A DNA stretch of 64,000 nucleotides from Myoxocephalus aenaeus (Eukaryota > Chordata > Actinopteri > Perciformes > Cottidae). The notes beneath the pieces were generated by a model. It did not search any database, was not told the DNA's origin, and saw only the letters and a program-made list of their open reading frames with translations. Positions 10,941-21,508 of this stretch are shown here, piece by piece; position 1 is the first letter of the stretch, and every line of letters starts with the position of its first letter. The stretch covers positions 62,001-126,000 of the forward strand of contig JBAMJR010000194.1 of the NCBI GenBank assembly GCA_038501785.1, read 5' to 3'. Made by a program: the position numbers and the translations under genes.

Positions 10941-12540
10941 ATGCAAATCCCAGTTTTTACAGTGCAGGTGAGAAGACAGCTGGAGAAACTCCACCAATGC
11001 AAAGCTGAAGGACCTGATGGCATCAGCCCCAGGGTCCTAAAGATCTGCGCCACCCAGCTGTCTGGTGTCCTGCAGCACCTCTACAACCTGAGCCTGAGGC
11101 AGGAGGAGGTCCCGGTGCTGTGGAAGACGTCGTGCCTGGTCCCTGTCCCCAAGAAGTCATCTCCATCTGGCCTCAATGACTACCGACCGGTTGCCCTCAC
11201 CTCCCATGTGATGAAGGTGCTGGAGAGGCTGGTCTTGGCCCACCTCCGACCGCAGGTGAAATCGTCGCTGGACCCTCTACAGTTTGCTTACCAGCCTCAT
11301 GTGGGTGTGGACGACGCCATCATCTACCTGCTGCAACGAGCTCAGTCGCACCTGGATGGAACCGGTGTCTCTGTGAGAGTCACTTTCATTTAACACCATC
11401 CAACCACTGCTACTGAGTGAGAAGCTGCGGGTGCTGGGGGTAGACTCGTCCACCATCTCCTGGATCACTGACTACCTGACAGGCAGACCACAGTTTGTCA
11501 GAATGGGCTGTGTGCTGTCTGAAACGGTGGTCAGTGATGTTGGAGCCCCACAGGGAACTGTTCCGTCTCCCTTCCTGTTCACCCTGTACATCACTGACTT
11601 CCAGTACAACACGGAGTCATGCCATCTGCAGAAGTACTCTGATGACTCTGCGGTGGTCGGGTGTATTAGGGATGGACGGGAGGAGGAGTACAGGGCAGTG
11701 GTGAGTGACTTTGTGGAGTGGGCCGGCGAGAATCACCTGCTCCTGAACGTGACCAAGACCAGAGAGATGGTGGTGGACTTCGGGAGGAAGGCGACTGCTC
11801 CTAGACCTGAGTGTTCTGGGAGAGGACGTGGACATGGTGGAGGAGTACAGGTACCTGGGTGTTTCCATCGACAGCCGACTGAACTGGAAGGCCAACATCA
11901 ACGCTGTCTACAAGAAGGGGATGAGTCGACTCTTTTTCCTGAGGAAACTCCGATCCTTCGATGTGTGCAGCAAGATGCTGGAGATGTTCTACCAGTCGGT
12001 TGTGGCCATTGTCTGCTGGGGGAGCAGCATTGGAGCCGGTGACACCAACAGACTTAACAAGCTAGTTAAGAAGGCCGGCTCCATCATCGGCTGCAAGCAG
12101 GAGTTTCTGGAACAGGTGGTGGAGAGGAGGATGCTGAAGAAACTTTTGTCCATATTGGACAACCCGGCCCACCTTCTCCACCACCTACTGCAGGGTCAGC
12201 GGAGCACTTTCTCCAAGAGATTCCTCACGCTCCGGATGCAACAAGGACCGTTACAGGAGAACATTCCTGCCCACGGCATTACGACTTTATAATAAGTCAC
12301 CGCTTGCCAGATCCTCTGATTAATCACATGTGTATATATATATATATATTTTGCACAAAAGAAAACACATCTCATCCCAGCTATTTTATTTTATTATTTT
12401 TATTACTTTTATTTTTATTATTGTATATATCTTTTATCCTGCTGTTTTTATATATTTATTTTTGTTGTAAGTTGCTGCTACCCCGACACCAAATTTCCCC
12501 TCGGGGATTAATAAAGTATATATTAATTAATTAATTCATT
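10941..12540 (+). mobile_element. Rex1/CR1-like LINE, 5'-truncated
   Basis: The plus strand encodes a reverse transcriptase, with a few frameshifts. It begins at KCKAEGPDGISPRVLK-like sequence, continues with VPVPKKSSPSGLNDYRPVAL and GAPQGTVPSPFLFTLYI, and has the catalytic box altered to YSDDSA in place of YADD. It then reads through to a C-terminal domain ending near 12290. The 3' end is CCCCTCGGGGATTAATAAAG with an (ATTA)n/(ATTC)n tail to about 12560. The YSDD change and the frame breaks mean it is inactive. It sits inside the minus-strand hAT candidate. Confidence 0.88.
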
Positions 12541-12574
12541 CATTCATTCATTCATTCAATATACCTAAACTTAC

Positions 12575-13381
12575 CCAGTTTTTTTATCCCAACCAGGGGT
12601 TCTTGGATTTAAAATCCTCTTTTTGTTTGACGGTTCAGGCCAGTCATTATTGATGTCTAAAGGAAGAACAAAAGTAATTTAATTATAGGCTATAAAGGGT
12701 AACAATGACCACAACCTATTCAAAAGTGTAAAGTTGTCACCCTAATAATCCGTATCATTAGATTTTTTTTATTTTAGCCCGCAAATAGTCAATTACACAT
12801 GATGTAGCTGTAGCTTTATCAGTGGCTGTGTCAATACAAAGTGTGAAAACTCTAAGAAAAGGCGTTATAACGTGACTCAATGTTGCACACAAATTAGACC
12901 AAAACCGACAAACCTTGTGCCCTCTTCAACCAGGTGCTAAGTAAACAACAGAACAACATTTCCTTTCGTGAGGAAGAAGCACTTGTAAACTTTTATAAAA
13001 TAAAATAATTCACCCAAATTCATGGATTCCACGTGACGTTTATTGCCATGACTGTTTGCTATCATAGCTAACTAGCACCACTAGAATTAGAAAATACTAA
13101 ATTTAAAAATTCTACATTTTAAAAACTATAAACCGAAAACAAAATCTTATAATGTAGAAAGAAGTGAGACCCACCGTTGTTGACGTCTTCATCTCCTTCC
13201 CTGTCGGCATCCTCTTCAACGAGGGAGGGGGACGGAGTGAGCGCGGGCGCTGGGCTGATGTTAACGGAGCTAACAGCTCCGGTGTAGCCTCACTATCAGT
13301 AGCTGAGCTGCTGGCTGATGTAGTTTCGCAAGGACGTTTGCAATTGTAAAAAGAAATTGTTGTTTGAATGCCTCGCTTCAT
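12575..13381 (-). pseudogene. hAT-like transposase 5' exons
   Basis: Exon 1 (13381-13175, minus) begins MKRGIQTTISFYNCKRPC, a start typical of hAT/ZMYM1-like transposases (MKR...I..F). Exon 2 (12656-12575) follows a CTTTAG acceptor and reads INNDWPEPSNKKRILNPRTP, ending at ACTGG/GTAAGT. The exons join as GDEDVNND-INNDWPEP, with the split codon completed across the junction. The acidic end of exon 1 is in a different frame from the starting methionine, so a frameshift near 13260 has broken it. Downstream exons may include 7425-7817. Confidence 0.5.
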
Positions 13382-13469
13382 CTTACCTGTTCATTACGTT
13401 TTTGTAAAGGCTAATAATTCAAAGTAAATTAACAAATTTGTCTATAGGCAAAACATTCTTGCTTATTAA

Positions 13470-13594
13470 GACCCGCCCTTACTCTGCCTCTGATTGGCTC
13501 ATCATCAGTTCTCTCCACTCGCGCTAAAAACCTAACCAATCTAACCAGCGAAGGCATCGAGTACTAGCCAATTAGAGGCAGAGTAGGGCGGGTC
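13470..13594. repeat. Hairpin-forming inverted repeat
   Basis: Positions 13470-13499 (GACCCGCCCTTACTCTGCCT...) pair with 13566-13594, with one indel and one mismatch over about 29 bases and a 66-base spacer. It lies just upstream of the hAT-like exon 1, in its likely promoter or 5' flank. Confidence 0.85.
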
Positions 13595-13599
13595 ATGAC

Positions 13600-14900
13600 T
13601 CATGCCTTCACCATCCTATGAAATAACATTGAGCCACTACTACAGGGTTATTCAACTTAAATTCAGCGAGGTCCAGTTCGAGAGAATTTCCTCAAGCAAA
13701 GGTCCGGAACATCACAATGTCACATCTATGCTATATGATTTTGTGCTATATGTATTGAAGTAGCCAACAGTTTTAACGTCTGAATAGTGTCAACAAATGA
13801 CTGTCAAATTAAATAAAGTTAAATTAATTAACATCTAAACAATATTTATTATTACAGATTTCCCATTTAACTGGAATAATTATAAATAATACATTCTCTA
13901 ATAATACATACATTATCTTCTCTTATTTGAGGTAAAATAAAGGATTTAAAACAAAGCTTTTGAAAAATGTGACTATATAAATTAATTCAATAAATATTAA
14001 TTTAAGTGAATTGTCATGCAGCTTCAAATTCAGTTTATTCTGGCGTCAAATGATGTCAATCAAAAGAGCCAAGATATTATATTCTTGTCATCTAAAAAGA
14101 GAAATGTGTGTGCAGGGACTTTACCTGGTTATTAAACCACTTGTTTCAGCTCATTTCTCCTCTGTTAACATTATTGTTGGTCAGCTAGTTCATGTATTAG
14201 GGTTCCGTGATCATATTAATTCATGTGTTAGGGTTCTGATCATATTGGGCTTATTTTTCTGTGCCTTAATTTCGGATGCGAGTCGGTCCGTGTGCTTTGT
14301 CTCGTAGTGGCGCTTCACATCGCTGATTTTAATATCGCTGAACACGAGTCGTACTGCTCTTGAACTGATTGTGGGAATAATAAACATAACAGTCTCTCCT
14401 TTCTTGGTTAAAGGCTCTGGTTAAGCAGTCCACATTTCTCTTTTTGGAGCGCCAAGTGAAATAACGTACTTTTTTCAACTATCTGATCTCTCTGTCGCTC
14501 AGTGTGTGTGAATATGGCACAAGAGTCGAGGGCGGGGCTTAACGGAATACACAAATGTGATTGGTCGAGTGTGTGAGAGGATTTACAAGGCGTGTGTTTC
14601 CTGGACCTCTGAACGAGAGCCGCAAAGGCAGGAAAACCTGCGCCGGTGAAATAGAAGCGATCCATCAACAGCTAATAATTCGGAAATAATAATTGGATTT
14701 CGGTCCAGGGTCCACAGACAACGGCGACTGGGTCCGGACCCGGACCGGGGTCCGCCTGTGAGTGACCCATGTACTACTAAATCATGCGCACCAGCGGTGA
14801 TTGAGAAGTGGGTATATGCAATGCTGACTGAAAAATAAGTGGGTATACGCCGTATACCTGCGTATTCCCTGGACTACACCACTGCCAGCGCCGGGTCTGT
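13600..14900. other. AT-rich sequence with hAT-like ends, no gene
   Basis: The left part has CAGGGTTATTCAACTTAAAT then TCAGCGAGGTCC, and the right part has GGTCCGGACCCGGACCGGGG then TCC. These resemble the outer regions of fish non-autonomous hAT elements. No coding exon is supported, and the open frame at 14408-14668 lacks a recognisable domain. Confidence 0.4.
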
Positions 14901-14999
14901 TAGCGGCAGCTCGTCCTCAGCCCGGATCCACTGCAAGTCGGCCTACACAACTCCCCTGTGGGAGCTGGCAACGCAGACCAACCCAGGAATCCAGCTCTG

Positions 15000-15830
15000 A
15001 AGAAACTCAGGACAAGAATCAAGACCCCATCTTCACGGAGATCTTCAACCGATCACTGGAGCTATGTGAAGTCCCTTCCTGCTTCAAGCGCTCCTTGATC
15101 ATCCCGGTCCCCAAGAAATCCTCCATCACAGGATTAAATGACTACAGACCCGTCGCCCTGACGTCTGTGGTCATGAAGTCCTTTGAGAGGCTGGTGTTGA
15201 CCCATCTGAAGGACATTACAGGGCCCCTGCTGGACCCCCTGCAGTTTGCCTACCGTGCAAACAGGTCGGTGGATGATGCAGTAAATATGGGACTGCACCA
15301 TATTCTGCAACACCTCGACTCCCCAGGGAGATATGCAAGGGTTCTGTTTGTGGACTTCAGCTCTGCATTCAACACGATCATCCCGGAGGTTCTTCAACCC
15401 AAACTCTCCCAGCTCACCGTGCCAGCCCCCACCTGCCGGTGGATCACAAACTTCCTGACAGACAGGACGCAGCAGGTGAGGCTGGGAAAAATCATATCCA
15501 GCACCCGGACTATAAGCACTGGCGCCCCCCAGGGATGTGTGCTCTCTCCACTGCTCTTCTCCCTCTACACCAACGACTGCACCTCAGGGGTGCAGTCGTT
15601 GGTGTAGAGGGAGATGTAGTTGGTGTAGTTGGTGCTGTTCCAACTCCTCCCCTCTGGAAGGACTATCTGCACTTTTTTGTTGTTTTACTACTGTCTTTAA
15701 TGTCCTTTTTATATTTATCTTGTATATTGTGTGTGAAAAAAGTACGAAGAGCAAGTGAAACCGGAGTCAAATTTGCAAATTTACATGGTCATTAAAGCTG
15801 ATTCTGATTCTTCAGGACATTGAACCACGC
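15000..15830 (+). mobile_element. Rex1/CR1-like LINE fragment with fold-back
   Basis: The frame encodes CFKRSLIIPVPKKSSITGLN, NDYRPVALTSVVMKSFERLV, FVDFSSAFNTIIP and TGAPQGCVLSPLLFSLYTND, which are reverse transcriptase blocks up to just before the catalytic YADD box. At 15558-15614 the coding sequence turns back on itself (26-bp arms, 5-bp loop) and the frame ends. After that comes LINE 3' sequence ending in TTAAAGCTGATTCTGATTCT. The YADD core is missing, so it is a deletion derivative. Confidence 0.85.
15558..15614. repeat. Perfect 26-bp inverted repeat, 5-bp loop
   Basis: TCTCCCTCTACACCAACGAC then TGCACC (15558-15583) is repeated in inverted form at 15589-15614 around the loop TCAGG. The right arm is a reversed copy of the LINE coding sequence, so it looks like a template switch during reverse transcription or repair. 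Confidence 0.95.
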
Positions 15831-16544
15831 CAAGACACTCAGCCTGTACATTCTGGCAGGGGGACAAACAATGGAAATCAGCCTTGCGGCTGTAATTGGG
15901 TGCATTTACATTTCAATTTAAAGTGTTCAATGTACATTGTCCCTCTCGAACAAATACAACTAAACTAAACATGACGTCAAATAAATACAATTTTTGGTGG
16001 ACAAGCTTCCCTTCGAGTCGTTTTTGAAAATGTCCCCTGTGTGGGTTTTTTAACCAAGCTTTGAATTCAAAGTATTGCCCTCTGGTCGTCGACTTAGTGG
16101 TGACCTTGGATGTGACCTTTGCTTTGACCAGGTATTCTTGTACATTTTTATTTCTTCGATAGGCTGGCATGATTGTAAATTCTTCCAGGTTTTTAAATTC
16201 TTCGTTCATCTCTTTGAAATGGATCTGGCAAGATTTAATAAACCCTTGTGTGGATGGTGAATATGTGGTGATAAGTGGTAAGTGTGATGTAACCTCTGAT
16301 ACAATGCTTTAAAGAGGGTTCGGATAGCTTCTGTGACGTCATGTGGTCTGGTGCAAATCCTGTGAAAGCGAAGTATTTGTGCCTTTAGAAGGCCTGCAAA
16401 GGTGTGCTGTGGATGGAAACTACTCCCGTGGAGCAATGCATGTGTGTCTGTGGGTTTAAAGAACACCTTGATGTCCAATATCTCTGTGGTGGTGAAGTCA
16501 TCCCCTTTAAAGGTGGTTGTGTTTAAGAAATCCACTGAAGTTCT

Positions 16545-16690
16545 GCTGCGAGTAGCTCAGGGTGATGAGTGGTCGTCCAGTAACCACAAGGTAGCCGGCT
16601 CAATCCCCAGTCCCCCCATAGCTCACATGTCGACGTGTCCTCTGAGCAAGACACTCAACCCCCAGCTGCTCCCCGGGCGCCCCACAATTG
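16545..16690. mobile_element. tRNA-derived SINE-like fragment
   Basis: On the plus strand GTAGCTCAGGGTGATGAGTG is followed by CGTCCAGTAACC and GGCTCAATCCCC, which resemble A and B boxes of a tRNA-derived head. Then comes ATGTCGACGTGTCCTCTGAG and CAAGACACTCAACCCC, a string common to fish SINEs. It sits next to the L2 tail on the other strand, so it may be part of a composite insertion. It is not a functional tRNA. Confidence 0.5.
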
Positions 16691-16751
16691 ATCAAGTAAT
16701 TGCAATAATTCCTTTTCTGGTCTGTGTTTGTTCCTGTTTTGAAATGCTATT

Positions 16752-17250
16752 TTAACGGCCTGTTTTTAGTTTGCGACGGAAAATGTAGAGACTTTCTGCT
16801 GTCCTGATGTCAACGGGGAGCTCGTTCCACCATTGAGGAGCCAGGACACCAAACAGTCGTGACTTTGTTGAGTGTTTAGCTTGCAGTGACGGAGCTACAA
16901 GCCGATTGGCAGAAGCCGAGCGGAGCGAACGAGCTGGGGTGTACGGTTTCACCATGTCCTGTATGTAGACTGGACCCGATCTGGTCGTAGCACGGTACGC
17001 AAGTACCAATGTTTTGAAGCGGATACGGGCGACCACCGGTAACCAGTGAAGGTCGTGGAGGAGTGGAGTCGTGTGGGTGAATTTCGGGAGGTTGAAGACC
17101 AGTTGAGCTGCTGCATTCTGGATGAGCTGCAGAGGCCGGATGGCACTAGCAGGTAGACCTGCCAGGAGGGAGTTACAGTAGTCAAGGTGTGAGATGATCA
17201 GAGCCTGGACCAGAACCTGTGCCGCCTTCTGAGTGAGAAGGGGACGTATT
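16752..17250 (-). mobile_element. L2-like LINE tail inserted in Penelope-like element
   Basis: The minus strand encodes HLDYCNSLLAGLPASAIRPL, LIQNAAAQLVFNLPKF, LHDLHWLPVVARIRFKTLVL and PQWWNELPVDIR, the C-terminal region of an L2/CR1-clade reverse transcriptase. It continues in frame from the Penelope-like N-terminal part, giving a 351-codon open frame at 16752-17807 that joins two unrelated retroelements. The join lies close to 17245-17290. Confidence 0.85.
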
Positions 17251-17959
17251 CTCCTGATGTTGTACAGCATGAACCTACAGGAACATTTAGTGGGGTCTTT
17301 ATGGATTTTAGGTAGCATATACATTTTAGGTAGCATATAAAATATCCTAGCTCTAGGTTGTGGATTGCTCATCAAGTATCTTTTTTGTTTAGCAGTAATG
17401 AACTTTTTGTCCTGTAAGGTTTGTAGAATTTTGTGAGCCATAGGTACAGTGTCCCAAAATATAGGTTTTTGGAGTTTGGTATAATACCTGGGGTCGTTAA
17501 ATTGTCTGTACCCCTCCCACAGATATTGGGCTCTGTCCATAATGACAATAGTAATTCCTTTATCTGCTGGCTTAATGATTATGTCTTTATTTTGTCTGAT
17601 TTCCAACAGTGCTTGTGTTTCTGCTAAGGTCAAATTCGTAGGTGCTTTGTGTGGTCCAAATTGGGTTTTAAATGCTTTAAGATCCTTTTTAATTAGGTTT
17701 TTAACTCCCTGGGAAATTGTAGATTCTGAAGGAAACGAGGTGGATTTAGCTGTGAATGGTAATATTTTGGTTGGCGGTGAGTCCTTAAAATACTCCGATA
17801 GTTCCAACCGTCTATGGTACTCTTGAAGGTCATGTCGACCTTGATTGACTGTCTTTATTAGTTCCCTGAGTAGGAATTCAATTTAACCCCTTGCTTAAAA
17901 GTGAGAGTTGTGCCTCAGTGCACTTGAACCTTTTTGAAAGATTAATGACCGTCTTAACG

Positions 17960-18006
17960 GTTAACCCCGAAAACCTACCCTCTACAGGTAGGTTTTCGGG
18001 GTTAAC
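17960..18006. repeat. Perfect 20-bp hairpin, 7-bp loop
   Basis: GTTAACCCCGAAAACCTACC (17960-17979) is perfectly inverted at 17987-18006 around CTCTACA. It lies between the SGNH-like region and the RT of the Penelope-like element, where an inter-ORF structure could sit. Confidence 0.95.
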
Positions 18007-19640
18007 TAATTTAAAAGAGTAGACCACATATTGCATATCATCTTTGCTGTGTTAGGGGTCCAGTGAATGTTGTCATGCCCCGTCTGGAATCTCTCGGCCG
18101 CCATCATTGGAAGATGATCCTCCAGGCTGTTGATCTGGGTGTTCAGGATGCTGATGAAGAGACTCTCTTGTTGAGGCATCTCTGGATTTCCGGGATGAAG
18201 ACCCGACTGCATGGAAAGCGGTGGTTCGCCATCCTTAGCATCGCTTGCATCTGTTTTGATGGTCGTCACCTTGTTCTTTTGTTTCCTGTTGTTTAGGCCG
18301 AAGGAGAGAACGACGACTTCTACCTCCGTGTTGATCTGGATCTTTTCCAAGATGTCCTCAGCGTTCTTGAAGTTCGCTCCTGGGAAAGCTGCCACTTGAA
18401 GGTCAACGAAGTCATGTGAAGGGAATCTTCCTACGTTGGAGTCGCCCATTTCTTGTTGATGTTCACCGACCAATCTTGTTGTTTGCCGTTGGAGGAGGCG
18501 TGTCTTGTTGGTTGGTACAGTCCCTCTGTTACCCGTGTTGATTGTTCTTCTGTCCAGTCTGGTCTGTACTGCTGTGTTCAGTCTCTTGACCTTGGATGGA
18601 GAAAATGTCATGTGTTATTCCCCGTGTGATTGACTGCATTTCATCCAGCAAAATGTCGAGTTCTTCTGGTGTCGATTCCTCAAAGGAGTCCTCCGTGTGC
18701 AACATCTTTCGGTCGCCTCGTACAGGAGTGAGATCTGGAGGAACGGGGTAGAAGAGGGAGGGGGGCGGAGGAGAGAGTTTGTGTTGTTCTCCTGCTTGGC
18801 TCCTTGTAGGATTTACTGTGTCCTTTTCCACTTCCTCCTCCAACAGATCGGTACTATGTCCCCATACAGTGATGATGCTGAGGAAGTGGGCTCCTGGTCC
18901 TCTTTTTCCTCTTCTGTCTTTGTGATTTTTGAGAGGAGGTTCTCTGTTGAGATTGTCTGTGTCCCCTGTGTTGCTCCCCCCCAGGTATTGTTGTTCCTGC
19001 TGCCCTTGGTTCCCTGATGACCTGTGAGAGAGGAGCAGGAGAAAATGCAAGGGGGGGTATTCTCACTGTGACTGTGGGAGAGTGTCATTGTTTATGCTGA
19101 CTGGTGGGGAGGTGACAGGGGGCAGTGAAGCTCGTGGGACCGTCGGGGCCTCTGCTGTTCTTGTTCTAGTGATGGGCCTGGGTGTGTAGGTCCCATCATC
19201 TTCCTCCAGACCCTTTGTGACCTCCACTCTGTCAAGAGTCCTCTGTTCCAATCTTGAACCCAGAGCATTTTTTGCCCATTTTGCAGCTTTTACAAAGGGC
19301 TCTTTCCATTCAGTGCTTTCTAAATAGAATAGGACCATAATTTCTCTTTTTATAGCCTTCTCATAATGGTCTCAACAAGATAATTGTGTTGTCAGACCAG
19401 TCCTTAGCATTCTCTGCTATTTGCTCTAGGATGAATGGTGTGGGAAGCGCTGGTTTTATTAAGTCTGAGGTATTTAACCGTTCTACTCATTGTGACTGGT
19501 GGTCTCTCATCACTCACGTTTTTTAGACGATCGACCGCTCTGATGATCCTGTTCAGGATTTTGATCTTCTGTGCAAAGTCTGGTTCCTCAGAAAGGATAG
19601 GGTTAGGGGGTAGGTTTGGGTGGGACCCTGTACTATAAAG

Positions 19641-20939
19641 ATAGCACAGAAGCCCTTGAATGCACTCTCCTCACACTGTCAGGCCCAGAGTCCTCCAGGT
19701 CTCCATCCAGCGTCCCCTCCTTCTTGCAATCATTGGCAGAACAGCCCTGAGAACACCAGTACATCATATTATATCTATACAGCTTTGTTGGTATATCCGT
19801 GTCTTCTTACTTTTAATTAATCTTCAAATTTGTGCATATTCTGTGTCTTTTTCCTTCCTTTCAAATTGTGTATCTTTTCTGGGCCCTTGAAAGTGCATTA
19901 TATATGCGTATACTTCATGGTAGGTTCTCCTTTAATATATCTTTCAAATTGTGCTTCTTAGTTCAGTGCCTTTTAAATGTATGTATTAAGCAGGCTTTAG
20001 CAGATCAAAGTACACCGGGAGTGGATGCTGTGGTTGATTGTCATGGACTTCAACAAATCAGATCTTTAGTTTGACAAGCTGGGTGGATTCTTTGACGTCC
20101 AGGGCCTTCGAGGTGGCGTGGATGTATATGATTGGTCAGTGGCCCAGCGTGTCCATTAACATGCGCTGTGATTGGTCAGTTGGGCACAAAGCTACTAGAA
20201 ACTTCTACCTGATACCTAGAACCTAGAAGCTACTTTCCTGGTGGATTTACTGATGACTTGCTGGTGGATTTTACTGATGACGCCTTTCGCACAGAGTATT
20301 ACGGGCATGTGCGAGTTAAATGCTGGCTGTGTTACTTTAAAAAAAATCTGCAGTTGTATTTCATTATTAACAAGCCTCAGTGCTGTTGTTGCTGCTGGAG
20401 CGTTGTTTACGGGGGCGCGCGCGCAGCGCGTTATGTAACTTTACAGGTACTAATAGGGGGAAATACAAAATTGTAAACCATATGTCTCTTCTCACAAGGG
20501 TTACGGTATTGTAGCAATAAATGAAGTTAAACAAACATGTGGTTGCGGAGATAATTAAGGAAACGTTTAAAACTTTTTCTTTTTCCAAGAATACGTGCAG
20601 GGGGCTTGGTACTTATAAGATTAAAATAGCTCCGCAGGTCGGTCCACACCGTGTGACCTCCATGCCCGTAATAGTGCAAAGAAATTGTCTGTATGAACGC
20701 GCCGTGTAGTGGACACTTTTTTTTTTCTTCCCCAGTCCGCACCTGGTTCAAAAACCTACGGCCCGCCACTGCTCGTACCTTATTGTTTAAGGAGAAACGC
20801 TTCACGAATTTGCGTGTCATCCTTGCGCTCATCTTCTCTGTGTCAAGTTGTGTCAAGTTTTCACAGCCAATCACGCTATCCAAGGTTTTGCCGTACAATC
20901 AGATGGCTCGTTTGTGTCAACTGCCGAACCTGTCCGGAA
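19641..20939. other. No recognisable gene
   Basis: Mixed AT-rich and moderately GC sequence with no domain or splice pattern I can support. ATTGGTCAGT is repeated at about 20130 and 20173, and TTACTGATGACTTGCTGGTG is followed by a near copy at about 20244 and 20270. A short CGCGCGCGCAGCGCG string lies near 20416. Confidence 0.4.
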
Positions 20940-21017
20940 AGTCCCGAGTCTCCCTCAGTATCCGCCATCTTGGATCCTCGCTACAGCAGAGCACCGGAGA
21001 AAACAGAGACGTGAGAC
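20940..21017 (+). promoter_or_regulatory. Likely promoter/5' UTR exon of the tandem gene
   Basis: CCGCCATCTTGG at 20962-20973 is a close match to the YY1 element found at transcription starts of vertebrate genes. About 45 bases later GAGACGTGAGAC leads into a strong donor, GTGAGTAC at 21018. The first coding exon starts at an acceptor (TTTATGTTTAG/ATG) at 21509, so the first exon would be non-coding. This region exists only once, upstream of copy 1. The later copies lack it. Confidence 0.6.
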
Positions 21018-21069
21018 GTGAGTACAATACGAGTACATTTTATTACACTTTATCAACGTCGTGTTATTC

Positions 21070-21400
21070 ACGTGTTATTGACGTGTTGTTATTCACATGT
21101 TGCTCCTGCCTGCAGCAAGCAGAGCTGATAACACACTGCTGTCGGTTCAATGCACTTTTATTACATATTATAATATTATTATAGTCAGTTTATTATGACT
21201 GTTAACCAGCGGACGTTGCTGCTGTTTAAACCTGTTATTGACGTGTTATTATTCACGTGTTGCTCCTGCCTGCAGCAGGCTGAGCTGATAACATTGCTCT
21301 CTTTTCAATGCACTTTTATTATATTATTATAGTATATATAATAATATATATTATATTATATGTCACCCACTGTCTATTTAATACACTTTTATTATATATT
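21070..21400. repeat. 160-bp direct duplication in intron 1
   Basis: The string GTTATTGACGTGTTGTTATT, then TGCTCCTGCCTGCAGCA, GCTGATAACA and CAATGCACTTTTATTA occurs twice with a 160-bp period (TGCTCCTGCC at 21101 and 21261). A third partial copy (AATACACTTTTATTATAT) lies at about 21380. The CRE-like half TGACGTG is kept in both full copies. Confidence 0.85.
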
Positions 21401-21414
21401 ATTGTATATATTAT

Positions 21415-21416
<2 letters not shown>

Positions 21417-21460
<44 letters not shown>

Positions 21461-21470
21461 TATATATACT
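21417..21470. repeat. (TA)n microsatellite
   Basis: A nearly pure TA run inside the intron before the first coding exon. It is the most AT-rich point of the 5' flank. Confidence 0.9.
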
Positions 21471-21508
21471 ATTTATAGTATTATTATTATGTTCCTCTTT
21501 ATGTTTAG

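Larger units (their letters stand above)
6629..14890 (-). mobile_element. Candidate large hAT-type transposon (composite)
   Basis: The left edge reads CAGTGGTGTAGTGGTCCCTGG and the right edge, in reverse complement, reads CAGTGGTGTAGTCCAGGGAA. Both are followed by a GTGGGTATAC-like or GGTATACGGCGTATACC-like string. CAGTGGTG is a common start of hAT terminal repeats. Between the edges lie minus-strand exons that resemble a hAT transposase start (12575-13381) and a hAT middle region (7425-7817). The 8 bases outside each edge (CCCTCTGT and CCAGCGCC) do not match, so no target duplication supports one clean insertion. The ends may belong to two separate elements. Confidence 0.4.
15913..19640 (-). 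mobile_element. Penelope-like retroelement, degenerate and interrupted
   Basis: On the minus strand, from right to left, the order is as follows. About 19640-19063 is a gag-like helical region (LNRIIRAVDRLKNVSDERPP, KAAKWAKNALGS). About 18611-18006 resembles an SGNH-hydrolase-like domain (DSNVGRFPSHDFVDLQVAAF, VVVLSFGLNNR, HWTPNTAKMI). At 17807-17290 is the start of a reverse transcriptase of Penelope type (DIIIKPADKGITIVIMDRAQ, YLWEGYRQFNDPRYY, RARIFYMLPKIH-like). Further pieces are 16535-16206 (DIKVFFKPTDTHALLH, SFHPQHTFAGLLKAQI) and 16209-15913 (IMPAYRRNKNVQEYLVKAK). An L2 tail replaces the catalytic part of the RT. A complete GIY-YIG domain is not visible. The grouping of the upstream ORF1-like part with the RT is an inference from order and strand. 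Confidence 0.75.

Noticed and set aside
16545..16620. tRNA-like sequence
   Set aside because: A/B box-like strings are followed by a SINE-type body and do not fold as a complete tRNA by eye.
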